Under the pieces are notes generated by a model. That model did not search any database and was not told the origin of the DNA. It saw only the letters and a list, made by a program, of their open reading frames with translations. Shown here one piece after another: positions 11,818 through 24,039 of a stretch of 64,000 nucleotides of DNA (positions are counted from its first letter, which is position 1; each line of letters starts with the position of its first letter). The stretch covers positions 10,416,001-10,480,000 of the forward strand of contig CP075492.1 in the NCBI GenBank assembly GCA_021613535.1. The letters run 5' to 3'. Source of the DNA: Adineta vaga (taxonomy: Eukaryota > Rotifera). A program made the position numbers and the translations under genes.

Positions 11818-12617
11818 ATCAAACTAACCTCACATCTGATTCAAGCCATATAAAACTATAAATGAAATAAATATTGTTGCTATTGTTGTTGAAATTGCAT
11901 CTATTAATTCATCATCAACAACAACTATAGTTAAATGATGACTGCGAAATCGTGACATATAATCAAATTCAATTATTTAACAAAACAGAAAAGTACAAGA
12001 GAAAATACTACCATCAATTTCAAAGTCAACGATATTAAACATATTAATTTTCTAGGCAATTCAAAGCGAATTAAGAAACATGATGATTGATGATTCTACT
12101 CATAGTAGCGCGAATCCTATTGGTTAGCTTGTTTTCAATTAGTTTACTCTCTTTCTGAGATCATTGTAGAGCAATATGATGACATTAATAGCCATATATC
12201 ATTCTTATTATTATTATAATACATAAAGTTGTTGATGATTTTGAAGAAATTCAATTGACAACTGATGTATTTTATTCACTTGTTCGTATTCCAATAATGC
12301 ATTTTATTATCAAACAATATTCACTGCAATATCTATTTTCTGTCTAGAAATTGTCCTGAACATTATGATTTACCACTGATTAATTTTCACAAATTCAACA
12401 GACACATTATTTTCTTTTGTTAATTTTTCAAAATAATGAAATAATTTAATTAAAGATCATTTGATTCTTCGTATTCTAATGAAAAAAAGTGATAGATATC
12501 AGTACTGATATGAAGAACACGTTAAAATTTTTATCTTTATGCAAAGATGAGAACTTGAGTTGGTGACTACGGATCTATGTATCTCTGTTTCACCTATATC
12601 AGATCCATACTTGCACA
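11818..12617. other. Intergenic region, no gene seen
   Basis: AT-rich sequence without a convincing open frame. It leads up to the hAT-type MITE. Confidence 0.3.
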
Positions 12618-12862
12618 TAGGGATGCAACAAATCCTTATGAAAATTTGGGTTTGGATTCATATTTCACTTTTGTAGTCTAAAAGTGCGATAAAACTATGT
12701 GATTGAGTCGCCAGAAATCTACGTGCCTCTGGAAACATTTTAATCCCTTCGTCAACACACTATAAGTGCTGTAAACTTCTTATGCACACTTGATATGGAG
12801 CTTTAAACCCAAATCCAAATCTGTTAAAACAAATCCAAGGCTTTAGGTTTGTTGCACGCCTA
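12618..12862. mobile_element. hAT-type MITE, 245 bp, with 8-bp target duplication
   Basis: The left end reads TAGGGATGCAACAAATCC and the right end, reverse-complemented, reads TAGGCGTGCAACAAACC: terminal inverted repeats of about 18 bp with few mismatches. The T-A-G-G-G start suits hAT superfamily ends. The 8 bp outside the left end are CTTGCACA (12610-12617) and those outside the right end are CTTCCACA (12863-12870), a 7/8-matching target site duplication of the hAT length. Sub-terminal inverted sequences (TTTGGGTTTGGATT near 12645 and AACCCAAATCCAAATC near 12807) add hairpin potential. There is no coding capacity, so mobilisation would need a transposase from elsewhere. The mismatches suggest an older insertion. 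Confidence 0.82.
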
Positions 12863-12870
12863 CTTCCACA

Positions 12871-13431
12871 TCATTTCACATTTCGGTAACTCACTGGTAT
12901 AAGTGATTTCTATTTATAATAGTAAATTTTAGAGACTTGAATTTTGTTATTGATAAGCTGCGTTTGTTGTAATGGATACTAAATGGAATTCTGTAACTTT
13001 CGTTATTCCAATATAAAAATGACAGATTTTGATAAAGGAAAATCTCTCTTATAAATGAGAATGATATATAGATTTTGCGAATCCTGAAATATCCAATTTG
13101 GCATGAAAATTAAGCTGTATAGTAGGATGGAAATTCAAGAAAATGTGTTTTCTTCTCCAATTGTACCATCTGCGCCTTCTTTTCTTCCATGAATACCAGA
13201 TAAAAATATTTTTCTCGCCTACTTTAATGATATTATGTATAATCGTAGTTAATTTCTCATTTAGTCAATATTCATCTTATGATATTGGTCTGTTTCATAC
13301 ACTATTTTAAGATGATATATTTTTTAGTTTCTTCTTCGCCTTGCATACATGTCATGTTCATCTCATTAGAGTGGATGATACTGTGCATGTTATGTTTTGT
13401 AAAATAATGAGTAAACTTTCTTTGTAAGCAC
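12871..13431. other. Intergenic region between two elements, no gene seen
   Basis: AT-rich sequence with no convincing frame, lying between the hAT-type MITE and the GC-rich element. Confidence 0.3.
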
Positions 13432-13701
13432 TCCCGGGACGATGTTTCCCGGCTGCGGATCCGCACGGAACCTGCCGGAAATCATGCCTTTCTGAGGATA
13501 TTCCGGACAGTTCCAGCTGGTTCCAACCGGAAAATACAGGACAATGAAAGCAGTATTTCGATCGAAATTTCTCGGACTGTTCCGGCGAATTCCATTTGTT
13601 TTCCGACTCGAACTTACTGAAAGTTAGTCAGAAGCGAGCGGAAAAATCCGGTTCGGAATCCTGGTTCCGACGGGATCCGGCTCGGATTTTTCGACCTGGG
13701 A
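13432..13701. mobile_element. GC-rich imperfect inverted-repeat element, about 270 bp
   Basis: Base composition jumps abruptly from the surrounding AT-rich DNA to a stretch full of TCCGG, CCCGG and GGATCC words. The left end (TCCCGGGACGATG, later CGGATCCGCACGGAACC) and the reverse complement of the right end (TCCCAGGTCGAAA, later CGGATCCCGTCGGAACC) align with small indels over about 50 bp, so the whole unit is an imperfect inverted repeat. An internal near-palindrome sits at 13637-13694 (AAAAATCCGGTTCGG pairing with CCGGCTCGGATTTTT). No clear target site duplication was found and no superfamily can be named. It abuts a truncated gene fragment. Confidence 0.55.
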
Positions 13702-14481
13702 ACGATCACATTGATCAATCAATAGATTATGTGACAAACAATCTGCTCGTAGATGATCTGGTTGACATATGCAAAGATAATCAGCATCATACAAACAATA
13801 GAGTTCATGATCACGATGATAAACAAAATGATATTTTAAGACCATTGGGATATGATTACTTTTATCTAAATTATCAACGAATTTACTTGCATTGAAAAGT
13901 GTTATTGCATGTACACATTGTTTTTGTATAGATGTTATGAGATTGATGGAATTATTTACGATTAGATAAAGAATAAAATATTTCAATGTGGCAATATCAT
14001 TACATGTTTTGAGAATACCAAAAATAGATGCTTTGATAAGATCATGTTTGTAAAGAATTGTATGAGGAAATCCTCGAATCAGTTGTTGAGATTGAATGAA
14101 TAATTTAAGAGGAAAAGAAAGAATATCATAAAATTGAATAACAGATGCAACAGCTTCATCAGTCGTGTTTATATCAATTCGAATACCAATCTTTTCATGT
14201 TGACATTGATATCCATAATATTCTTTATCATATATACAATAAAAGCTTTCAGCGCAATCCCTTACGGGATTAAAAATGTGAAACACGATAAATTTGTTTC
14301 TACTATTGCAACAGAGATCTCTGATCGACAATAGATCCGCGTTTGTATTATTGCCAAAATCTGAATTATCGGTAATAATTTTCATAGATAAATGAATAGA
14401 GGGTGTTAGTGAATGAGGGTGAGTGTGGGTAAGCTTGAAGAGTAAATAAGCTACGCTCAACCGCGTCCGCACCCTCAACAT
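13624..14481 (-). pseudogene. Truncated fragment of a Cys-rich receptor-like gene
   Basis: A 285-codon open frame runs from an ATG at 14481 (a second plausible ATG is at 14385) to 13624. Its core (about 14360-13703) has a repeated pattern: DCAESFYCIYDKEYYGYQC, later ELYCLYDADYLCICQPDHLRADC, i.e. two C-x-Y-D-x-x-Y-x-C modules around a predicted beta-rich region. This resembles an EGF-like/large 7TM receptor family expanded in bdelloid rotifers, recalled from general familiarity. The last 26 or so codons run into the GC-rich element, so the natural 3' end is missing, and the upstream codons (Thr/His/Pro-rich) look non-genic. No partner exons with acceptor sites were seen. I read it as a transposed or broken gene piece; a live single-exon gene cannot be excluded. 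Confidence 0.5.
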
Positions 14482-14490
14482 GTGCTCCAC

Positions 14491-14884
14491 CCACCCACAC
14501 CCACCATCAAGATGACACTTGGAAAGAAAAGATGCAAAAAAAGTATAGTTTCTTTGGATCGCCAGTATATATGAATAGGAATAACGAAAAAAATCTGACT
14601 TATATATACAGAAATATATCTCAATTGTTAGACATCACATATACAATTATAATAATACAAACTGTATTTGAACTTGTTTACATGAACAACAAGCCACAGA
14701 TATTTATTGACAAGACAATAACAGGTTATTGTTCGAAAAAGTCATATTTATCCTAAACACTAATGATACTCTAAAAATGTATTGTATTTAGATTCTATTT
14801 CTTCTCTTAGACATGGATTTGATATGACTGAAACTAATATCAACGTCAAAATATGATTTACCTCGAACATTGGTTTGAGTTTTA

Positions 14885-14918
<34 letters not shown>

Positions 14919-15424
14919 GTCTGAATACAAATAACTTTGTCATTTTATTTATAATTAATTATTATTTTAAAAAAACCACTCCCTTCTCTTCTCATGTTTT
15001 TGTATCGCTGTTATACGTTATTTTGGAAGGTTAATAAAATTGAAATGCACTAGATACGAATGTATACAAAGCAAAGGAAAAACATCAAGGCACAATTACT
15101 GAGAAATAACTAAACAAAAAAATGCCCACACAGACAGACAGATAGACAAACGCACGCATACATATGTGAACTCGAAATGATCAGTAGTGATAAAAGACAC
15201 ACTACTAACATATATTTCTGTATATAAGAAGACTAAGAATGATAAAAAAGATCTTTGTACAAGAACGAAACAAAAAAATAACTTGTTTTTATAGCCAGAA
15301 AGGAAGAGAGAGAGAGAATGAGAGACACAAACAAACAAAGGATTAGGTCACCGTTGTTGAGCAGATCGATAGAAAAAAGAGAATGTGCATACATGCATGA
15401 TAAAGTAAAAAATGATGAGATTCA
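14491..15424. other. Intergenic region with simple repeats
   Basis: No gene seen. It contains a (CA)n microsatellite and a GACAGACAGATAGACA-type tract near 15132. The frame at 15096-15338 (minus) is Ser/Leu/Val/Phe low-complexity and rejected. It holds the likely 3' UTR of the SLAIN gene. Confidence 0.4.
14887..14917. repeat. (CA)n microsatellite
   Basis: Fifteen or so uninterrupted CA units, directly visible. Confidence 0.95.
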
Positions 15425-18400
15425 TCAATAACATCCTTCATTCCATGACGATGTTGGCGACACAGTATCCGGAATTTGTGGTCGTGTGATGGATGCAGGA
15501 GCTCGAACGTTTCGAGTTGTCATCATACTATCTGATGATTGAGACGAAGGAATTGTATTTGACGCTGTCGTCCTAAAATAAAGGCAATTAAGAACGAAAT
15601 CCAATTAAATCAAAAGAGCCGTGCAATTAGTAATTCTAAGTTAGTTAGCTTTTGATATACTCATGTCTATTCAAAATCCATTGATTGTTGTCCGTCGGGA
15701 TGAAAGAGAATGATGGCTGAAAACAACCATCCATCAGAATATAAAGCAAGCAAAGCAAAAACTATCTTTCAGACATCTTTACATACCGTGTTGGTGTTGG
15801 AATACTAGGTCTTCCTTGTTTACCAATTGTTGGTATTCCACTTTTTCGACCTTGACTCAATGTTGATGAGCTACGTGGTATGGAAGTTTGACCATTTGTT
15901 GACGGTGTCATATCGATTGATGAAGATGGTGATGGAGGAATTTGTGTACGTGGTTTATTGCTTACATCATTGAGTAGACTATTTCCATTTGGTGAAAATT
16001 GTTTAGCAGTAAATGTTGAACCTAAATCATTTGTTGGCTTTTTAACATTTTTTTGAGACGATACGGGTGGTGTTGGTGGTGGTGTTGCTGGCACTTTTGG
16101 ATTGTTATTATAAGATGTTTGAGAACCACGGTAACTATGTAATGGTCGAGATACAGGTGGACGTGCTCGGTTAGTTGTATTTGCTGAATTGGGTAATGTT
16201 ACACTCGTACGATTTGTTCCTGGTGGTGTTGGTTTGGTATCCGTTGCATCAGGTAAATCATAACTATTAGATACATTTGTACTAATTGTTTGTGTATTTG
16301 ATCGACGATGATTGTTTGGTTTAGTACCATTTCTATATTATAAGTTGGAAAAAAAAAGAAGAATATCAATATTGATATAATCATATATTGTTTATAGATA
16401 CATACCTTGGTGTTAATGATTTGGGTGCAACAGGAGGTTTATTCCCAGCAGGTTGATCTTAAAGAAAACAAAAATGAAACGAGAATAAGTATGATCAAAT
16501 ACAAATACTATAACTGTTAGTCAATATTCAAATACACACATACACATACATATGAATGAAGCTAAAAGCGTATGATTGCATACTGTTTTCAATTGGCTCG
16601 AACATATTCTGTTTTTCTCATGATCACTATAGACTACGTAATAATGACTTCATATTCTAAGATAAGTCGAAAAGAAAAGGTGTGATAAGACCTTCTGCAG
16701 GTAAGCAGTTGAAATAAAAAGACTAGTAACATTTTATTTGACTACACTTCTTCAATTCACTACAGAATATGGAAAAGAAAAAACGAATAAGAAATCTATT
16801 CAAAAAGAAGAAAAGTATGTTATTCAAAGTATCAGATAAATCATAGATCAACTCAGTTTCTTTTTCTTTCTTCTAAATTTAGATAAACCTCAACCTCAAT
16901 ATGATCCAGTAAAGCAAACCGAACAATCAACAAAATGTTCTTTTGCATTTGACAATTTAGCTTATGGTTCTCCTATTAATCTAAAATCATAAGATTTCCT
17001 TTTTTTTGTTCTAAATTATTAATATACGAGAGAAAAATTCGCTGCACAAACTATAAACTCACTTGTTAAAGTTACACTCGTTGCACTATTGGTGGATGCA
17101 AGAGAAACATTAGAACCACCTATAAGCATACAAAGCAAAGAAGCAAATTATTGAAGCAGGTATAGAAGAGCATACAAGACAAACATATTAGTAGAGCATT
17201 CTAGGTGCAGAGTAGTAAAAAAAAGAGAAGAAGAATACATATTAGTATTCTATCAAGAACCTGATGCACTATTGGCAAGGGTATCATCGGCATTATTAGG
17301 CAACACAAGAGATTGTAAAGGATTATCTGATGAAATGAAGGATGTTTCCATACAAGTATCAAGTGCAGATGGTGTTACACGTCCACTCCATTGACCTGTT
17401 CGTATCGCTGGTGATTGTGATCGTGGTGATACCGATGGTAAAACATGAGAATATTGAGATTCTGTCACCACAAATGAATTCTTTCGTAATGGTATACGTC
17501 GAGGTGTCATATAACCACTGTTACTAACAGGACTTGTATTACGTGTTGCACCAAATACTGATGAAGGTGATGCATCACGTGAATCTGTACTTATTAAAGT
17601 ATTGGAACTGCCTCCTGAAAATGTATATATTAACAACGAAAACCACAATAACAAAGGTGCAAAATATAAAAAGCAAACATCGAACATTAGACAATATTCC
17701 TTTTTGACACTAACTGTACATTTTTTAGATCAAATGAGCGAATAACATGCATCTATTTGTCTACAGATTAACATACCGAAACGTTTTGATAATGGACCTT
17801 GTCGTTCTGCTAATCGTAATTCTATAATAAGGAAAAAATATATAATGTCTATAGTGTCAACAAAATAATAACTCGAATGACTTACTTTCAAGTTGTACTT
17901 TTGCTATAACTAAACAGAAAAGAATTATATGCTTTGTAGTCGTTTTTAAGATTCATTACCTTCAAGATCAGTGTAATCTAATGGTTCTCTTTCACGTTCT
18001 CGAGAAGCTTCTCTAGAGCGTACATTTATACTAGCACTTGTCGCTGCTATTGTATGTCGAAGTGGTGATGAACTAGCAGGAGATGTTGGTCGAGTATTTC
18101 CATTACCATTCAATAGTGGAGTACCTGACCGTAATGGAGAAATCATTCGACCATTGCCAACAGGTTCTATAAAAAACAAATACATGATAGATTAATATTG
18201 GATTCAATAAATATCATCACACCATTAGAAAAAGAACAAAAGGAGCATAACCAACGCATAAAAAACTCTTTCTAGCATGCTCGTCTAATACTTGAAGAAA
18301 AATCCGTTCGATTCGTGCTCAAATCATGCTAAACGCCTTACTACGCGATGGTAATATCTGATCATTATTATCAAGACTATCCAATGATGAACAACGACGT

Positions 18401-19757
18401 GTTAATTTTTCAATCAGTTGACGTTCCTTGACAATGGTTTGCAATAGATGTGTATCATTAGTCGAACAATCATAAAATTGTTCTTTATCATCATCCGATG
18501 ATTCATCATTTAATGAATCATAGAGACAAAGATCAAACTTTTCATGATTATCTTTTTCAATACTATCCAAACTTAATGTTGATAAACGTAATATTTTCGA
18601 CGAGGATGGTAAAGTCAAAAATTCCGTTAAATAAAGTGCATTTTCAAGTAAATCAGATGAAGCAATTTTCGAATGAAGAATAAAAGTTTGTATACCTGGA
18701 TTAACTTGTTGTTCAGTCGAACTACGTTTGACACTATCAGATCTTTGATTACCAGCAAAATTATGACATGATATACTTCGAATTGTGCGTGCTAAAAAAA
18801 GACAAAATAGCATTCATTTGTTTATGTTAGTTAGTTAATTATGAATGTATGCAGAATAATATATGGATTAGTAAGGACATCAGATAATTTTTGATTGGAA
18901 CTAACTGATATGGACCGTAATATTTCACTTAGAAGATTTCGTCATCAAATACTCGAAGACATTTACTTTGAAACTGAACAATAGAAAACGATAAAAGCTA
19001 TGAAGTGTTTAGTTGTCCTTATATTCAAGGATAAGTTCTTCATGTTCTTTCGTTGTATTCAATTGACGAAAAAATAATAAGATGAACTATTTTATCCTTG
19101 AACAAGTATATGTTCGTGATCAATAGAACTTACCATGTGACATATCATCAAGTTTACAAAGAAGTCTATGTTTAGTAGCATTAATATCGTTTTCTTTGAA
19201 TTCTTTATGTACCCAAGAGAAAATATTCTCTGATGTAGGAGTTGGTCGATTACCATTGTTCGGTATTTGAAATAGCCTAAAAGGGAAAACAAGATGTTAC
19301 GATTAGAGAAGAAAAAAAAGAATTCATTTTACCAAGCATCATCAGCTTCACTTTGTTCATCAATTATATTCACAGGTTCAATTTTATCAAATGATATTCC
19401 ATCAACGGAAGCGTCATATTGTGCTTTACGTGATCGTCGTTTTTTCTGTGCATTAATTGTATTTTTCTTTTCAAGACTACGTAAAGATGTATCTGCTTGA
19501 AGGCCATTGGTACTATTTACTAATACCGATTCATCTTGTCCAGGAACCGAACAAAAACTTTCCGTCATCGATTCACACATACCCACACCATCGAGTATAA
19601 AACTTGTTGGTCTTCCACCACCGGAATCGGATATTCCCGATGTTGTTAAATCCGGAAAGTGTAGATTATTTATTGTTGATGTTGTCAGTAGCGCTGATGG
19701 ATCGAATGAGATACTTTGATTCATATCAGTAATTGGCGAAAGAAATCTTTCGGTCAT
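15425..19757 (-). CDS. SLAIN: SLAIN-family microtubule plus-end protein
   Basis: Multi-exon gene from an ATG at 19757 to a TGA at 15425-15427. Exon 1 (19757-about 19330) ends ...EQSEADDAW and exon 2 continues LFQIPNNGNRPTPTSENIFSWVHKEF...RLLCKLDDM, matching the conserved SLAIN N-terminal block (W-L-F/Y, then a W-x-x-x helix). A Ser/Thr-rich middle follows (about 18780-18320 has LTRRCSSLDSLDNND; 18170-17950 has an Arg/Glu-rich REREREPLD), then Ser/Pro/Arg-rich exons with RKSGIP, IPRSSST and GRPSIP motifs typical of basic, intrinsically disordered microtubule/EB-binding segments. The final exon ends PTSSWNEGCY, the SLAIN C-terminal W-x-x-G-C-Y signature. SLAIN proteins link EB1/CLIP-170 to the XMAP215/ch-TOG polymerase at growing tips. 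Several introns exceed 200 bp and one hosts an antisense minigene. Confidence 0.85.
16769..16992 (+). CDS. Antisense two-exon minigene inside a SLAIN intron
   Basis: Exon 1 16769-16814, intron 16815-16882 (GTATGTTA...AAATTTAG), exon 2 16883-16992. The splice is in phase and yields 156 nt, a 51-residue protein: a strongly basic start (MEKKKRIRNLFKKKK), then NKPQPQYDPVKQTEQSTKC and SFAFDNLAYGSPINLKS. An acceptor-like CACTACAG ends at 16765, 3 bp before the ATG, as in trans-spliced genes elsewhere in the window. The basic stretch plus an F-D-N-x-A-Y motif looks like the cytoplasmic tail of a single-pass receptor (juxtamembrane Lys cluster, NPxY-like endocytic signal), yet no membrane segment precedes it here. 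It may be a genuine microprotein or an orphan tail exon pair. Coding status is inferred from two good splice sites and frame. Confidence 0.42.
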
Positions 19758-20097
19758 TGTTTCAATTGTATGTTATATATGTATTTACGTATATCTATCT
19801 ATCACTTGAGAAAAGGAAATACTAATCCTTCATCTGTCTGTCTCTGTCTTGCGAATGTCACAAATATTTTCGACCAATCAGACGATCTTTCAAATGATCA
19901 GTGACATCTAGAGTAATAGAATGAGACAAATAAATTAGATTTGTTATGAAAATACTTCATAGAAATCGGCAAAATATTTTTTAATCAATAAAAGAAAAGA
20001 AATTCATTCGATTGGTTGAATTGATGAGTCACGTTACTAACAATCAGGCAGTCAAATAAATTTAATCATCAATACAAAGAAGAAAAGAAGAAAAAAA
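19758..20097. promoter_or_regulatory. Divergent intergenic region between SLAIN and ZFYVE1
   Basis: A 340-bp gap between divergent start codons must hold both promoters. No clear core element was recognised. Confidence 0.35.
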
Positions 20098-23000
20098 ATG
20101 CAAACTGCAGAAAGTGTATGTTTATGGAATTACCAATTTAAAAACAGTTCTCCCCCGTCACCGATTAGCAATATGTCATCTAAGAAAACTTCTCTAGAAA
20201 AACCGCCTTATTTAGCATGTACAGAACGTTATTCATGTCAAAATGAAATGTCATCAAAAGCCATATTTTACTGTATACAATGTAAAAATTTACAATGTCT
20301 ATTATGTGAAAAAGAAATTCATGATCACATCAATAATCATGAACATGAACGATTGAATTTAGAGGCAATTGAAGATGAAATTTGTTCCATTGATCGACGA
20401 CATCAAGCTGTCTTTTATTGTACGACATGTGTCGCAAGTTTTTGTTATAATTGTTATGAAAATCAACATCAACATTCAGATGGACGACAACATAAACCAC
20501 TAAAATATCGTGATGGACAAAAATTAACAACAAAAGCAAACAAGTATGACACACCTTTTTGTATGTACACTAGTAATAAAACTTCGATTTTTAGTGAACA
20601 ATATCGAACAGAAACTCAGCCGATTAAAATTATTCCATCATCGAATGTAAATACTAAAACAATGAAACCATCAGCAACTTCGTTTGAAGATGTTCAAGTT
20701 GATGATAGTGATGATAATCATACATCACCACCGAATCGAAAACAATATTCAAATCAAACTCCAAAACGACATAATTTCAATCAAGAAATGTTACTGGAAT
20801 CGATGCTTGATGAAGAAAAAAATGATCAACCGGATAATCATTTATCCAGTAAAACTACAAATCGACTTTCACATCAATCAGCATCTGATGCTAATCGAGG
20901 ATTTTTATTACTTGATGCAAATGAACATCTAACTGTAAATACAGAATCGGAATTTTTACGTCGTCTGAAATGTGACAGAGATCTCAGTGTCAAATGTGTA
21001 TCTATTATTGGTAATACTGGTGATGGAAAATCTTATACTCTTAATCAAGTATTTTTCAATGGTAAAGACGTGTTTAAGACATCATCGACAGCTGATTCAT
21101 GTACAATGGGTGTTTGGTCAGCTCTTGATGATAATCATCGAACACTTGTTCTCGATACGGAAGGTCGTTTGGGTCTTTCTGAAAATGATAATACACGCAA
21201 TAGATTATTACTTAAAATACTTTGCATAAGTGATATTATTGTTTATCGTACACGAGCATCAAAATTACCGAATGATATGTTTCAATTTTTATCGGATGCT
21301 TCCAGTGCATTTTTGAAATATTTTCGAAAAGAATTAGAAAATGTTATGAGAAATTGTAAAGCAGATGGACCAATGTCAACAATGGGACCAACATTGATTG
21401 TTTTTCATGAAACACAACATACTGGAATTCTAAGAGGTTCGATTATCAATTAGTTAAAAGATCGAAAAAAAAATAATCATTTCGAATATATTTAGATCAT
21501 CATCAAGGTCAAATAACAGCTGTTGAACAATTGAAACAACGCTTTGAGACAATGAATTTATCTTACGATGCATATAGGTTTGTTAATCATTTCTTCTGTT
21601 CATATCCTATGATTCTTTCATTCTATGTAGTTCAATCGAGTATGTTGGTATTCAAACTATGGGCACTGAACCAACTGATTTTACAGAAATCAAAGCAACT
21701 ATTGCTGCTATATTGAATAATAATAATATACGTTCTCGACGAAGTTTGTCTGTGATTTTCAAAGCACTAAAAGTAAGAAGAAATCTTGAAAAGATAAATG
21801 CTGAAATTTGTCCTTTTTTCTAGGCATTAAATGAAAAATTTAACCATACTATACCGCCATCGATACCATCGACATTACCAGATGATTTTTTCGCTTGTTG
21901 TGCTAAATGTCTTTCGTGTGGGTATGTATTGTTATTATTTTCCTTTCGTTGATTTTATTCTTATCATGACGAATGATTATTTTAGAATGAAATGTACAAT
22001 GGCAGCAAATCATCATAAAGATCATATTCCACATGAATGTGAAACACGATGTACATATAATAAAGAATTAGATAATGAAGTTTGGAAATGTTTGCAATGC
22101 CATCGAGATGGACGTGATATGATTGTTTATGGAAAATTGATTACAAAAAATGATGGTCTCGTTCAAGGATTATTGAAATATGTTTGGTCGGGATGTGTTA
22201 TTGAATGTCTATATCATGGTGAAATTTATCGTTCACGAAAACATTGGTATGGAAATAATGAACCTAAAGATGTAACACGAGTAGAAATTATTCATGTTTG
22301 GCCTGATGATGATAACAGTCGATTAGCTAGCGATGTCACACCAAGAAAATTTATGGAATTAATCGTTTACGCGAGCAGGTATGAATAGATTCCATGTGAA
22401 ATCAGTGAGATATCGTTTTTCTTTCCAGTTATTTATCAGCACCAACAAAAATGATATCGGAATTGGTGGCCGATCAAGTAGCACCATCATATTGGGTTCC
22501 AAATAAAGATGTTATTGTAAGTTTCTAATCTTTTTTTCGACTTTTTTTTATACTTCGAAATTATGACGTCGTTTGTCAAGAGTGATAAGATTACCTTGAA
22601 TTTTACTTGAGAGATAAAGTATTATTATACAATCATCGAGGTGATTATTATGTTGAAGAAAAATGAAAGCTGTTTTTAGGCATGTGCATCATGTAAACTT
22701 CTTTTTGGTACTGAATATTCTAAACATCATTGTCGAGGTAAATTTCTTCTCTCTGAAATGATTCGAATTTACTAAAACAGTATTCGTTCTTCTAGCATGC
22801 GGTCATGTGTTTTGTGATACATGTACAACCAATCGTCGTGTTGTGCCATGGATTGATACTGAAAAGACAGTTCGTGTATGTAATAATTGTAATGATAATC
22901 CAAAATCTCGTGCACCACCAACACCATCATCTACAATCTCTTCATCATCACTATCATCTGAAATGACTAAACAATATCAGCAGAAAATAGCAACGGAGAA

Positions 23001-23554
23001 TAGTGGTAGTAGTGGAGATTCAGCAAGTACAATATCATCCGGTGAACATCTTAACGATCTATGTTTATCTCCAACTGACATCTTTGATATTGATCAACCA
23101 GGTGCAGGTCCTATTCTAGTTGATATTCCAACGACAAGACGTGTTTATGAAACAGTGAAAAGTGGTCTAGAAAAAATTGGAGTGAATTATCCAATTGGTA
23201 AGAGCACTTTGTTTTTCTTACAAAAAGAAATCTTTAAATTCTATTTTGTTCACGTAGAATTAATCAAAGAAAGTACTCGGCCAAGCTATTGGAAGCCGGA
23301 TAGTGAATGTCACGCATGCTATATTTGTAAACGACCATTTAATAGTACAACAACTCGATTACACCATTGGTAAGCATTTTAGGTCTGAAAACTGAATATT
23401 AAAACGAATGTTTTTATGTTTATTTAGTCGAAGTTGTGGAGATGGTGTTTGTGAAAATTGTTCTCCGAATCAACGATCTGTACCAGAAAGAGATTGGTTG
23501 ACACCTGTTCGTGTATGTAAATTATGCGAGAAAGTCATGAATGAAATGAAATAA
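20098..23554 (+). CDS. ZFYVE1: ZFYVE1/DFCP1-like double-FYVE protein
   Basis: The first exon (20098-21453) encodes an N-terminal Cys/His zinc-binding region of B-box-like pairs (CIQCKNLQCLLCEKEIHDH, then CTTCVASFCYNCYENQHQH). A disordered linker follows, then the P-loop NTPase-like domain (VSIIGNTGDGKSYTLNQVFF at about 21001-21060; VLDTEGRLG; VYRTRASKLPNDMFQFLSDA), which corresponds to the DFCP1 ATPase. Later exons add the ER/omegasome-targeting middle region (KCTMAANHHKDHIPHECETRC, 21990-22060) and two FYVE fingers: CASCKLLFG...HHCRACGHVFCDTC (22680-22900; R-HHC core) and ECHACYICKRPF...LHHCRSCGDGVC (23300-23540). FYVE fingers bind PI3P; DFCP1 marks omegasomes in autophagy. The Walker A Lys-Ser is intact. 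The start could instead be the internal ATG at 20173. Domain order matches the family fully. Confidence 0.93.
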
Positions 23555-24039
23555 AAAAGAAATTGAACGCTTGATTTCTCTATTTTTTTATGTCTTTGTA
23601 TTCATAATTTCGAACGTGTTTATTTTTTCTTGCCTTGTAACTTCTTATTTCTTTCTCTCTTTTATTACTATATTCTACATCGATAGTTGAAAATACATAC
23701 TCACATGTCTTTTCTATTTGTGTGTTGGCAAATTATTGCACTCTTGTTAATAATTCTCAAGAGAAAACAAACCGTGTTTATATATGTATGAAACAGAGTA
23801 TGTGTGTTTACGATGAATGTGTTTTTTTTCATATTGAAATGAACGATTGCCTCTTTCTTTCTCAATATTATACTCTACTCTGCTGGGATCATGTATTTAT
23901 ACGTTTATGTGCAATAATAAAAATCTTCCTATTCTCTCCTTCTCTTTTCACAATATAACCTTGTAAATGAAATCATTTTATAATCGAGAATGTGTTTTCT
24001 TTCTTTTTCTTACTCTAAAATAGAAAAATAATTTTTCAG
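23555..24039. other. Intergenic region ending in a splice acceptor
   Basis: T-rich 3' UTR/intergenic sequence with no gene. It ends in a TTTTTCAG acceptor at 24032-24039, immediately before the RALGAPB ATG. Confidence 0.45.
24032..24039 (+). promoter_or_regulatory. Probable spliced-leader acceptor of RALGAPB
   Basis: TTTTTCAG abuts the ATG at 24040 with no upstream coding exon on this strand (the previous gene ended at 23554). In an organism with spliced-leader trans-splicing this is the expected mRNA 5' processing site. Confidence 0.55.

Noticed and set aside
18910-18984. 24-codon + strand ORF (starts MDRNISLRRF) in a SLAIN intron
   Set aside because: Too short and without a spliced partner exon; could be chance.
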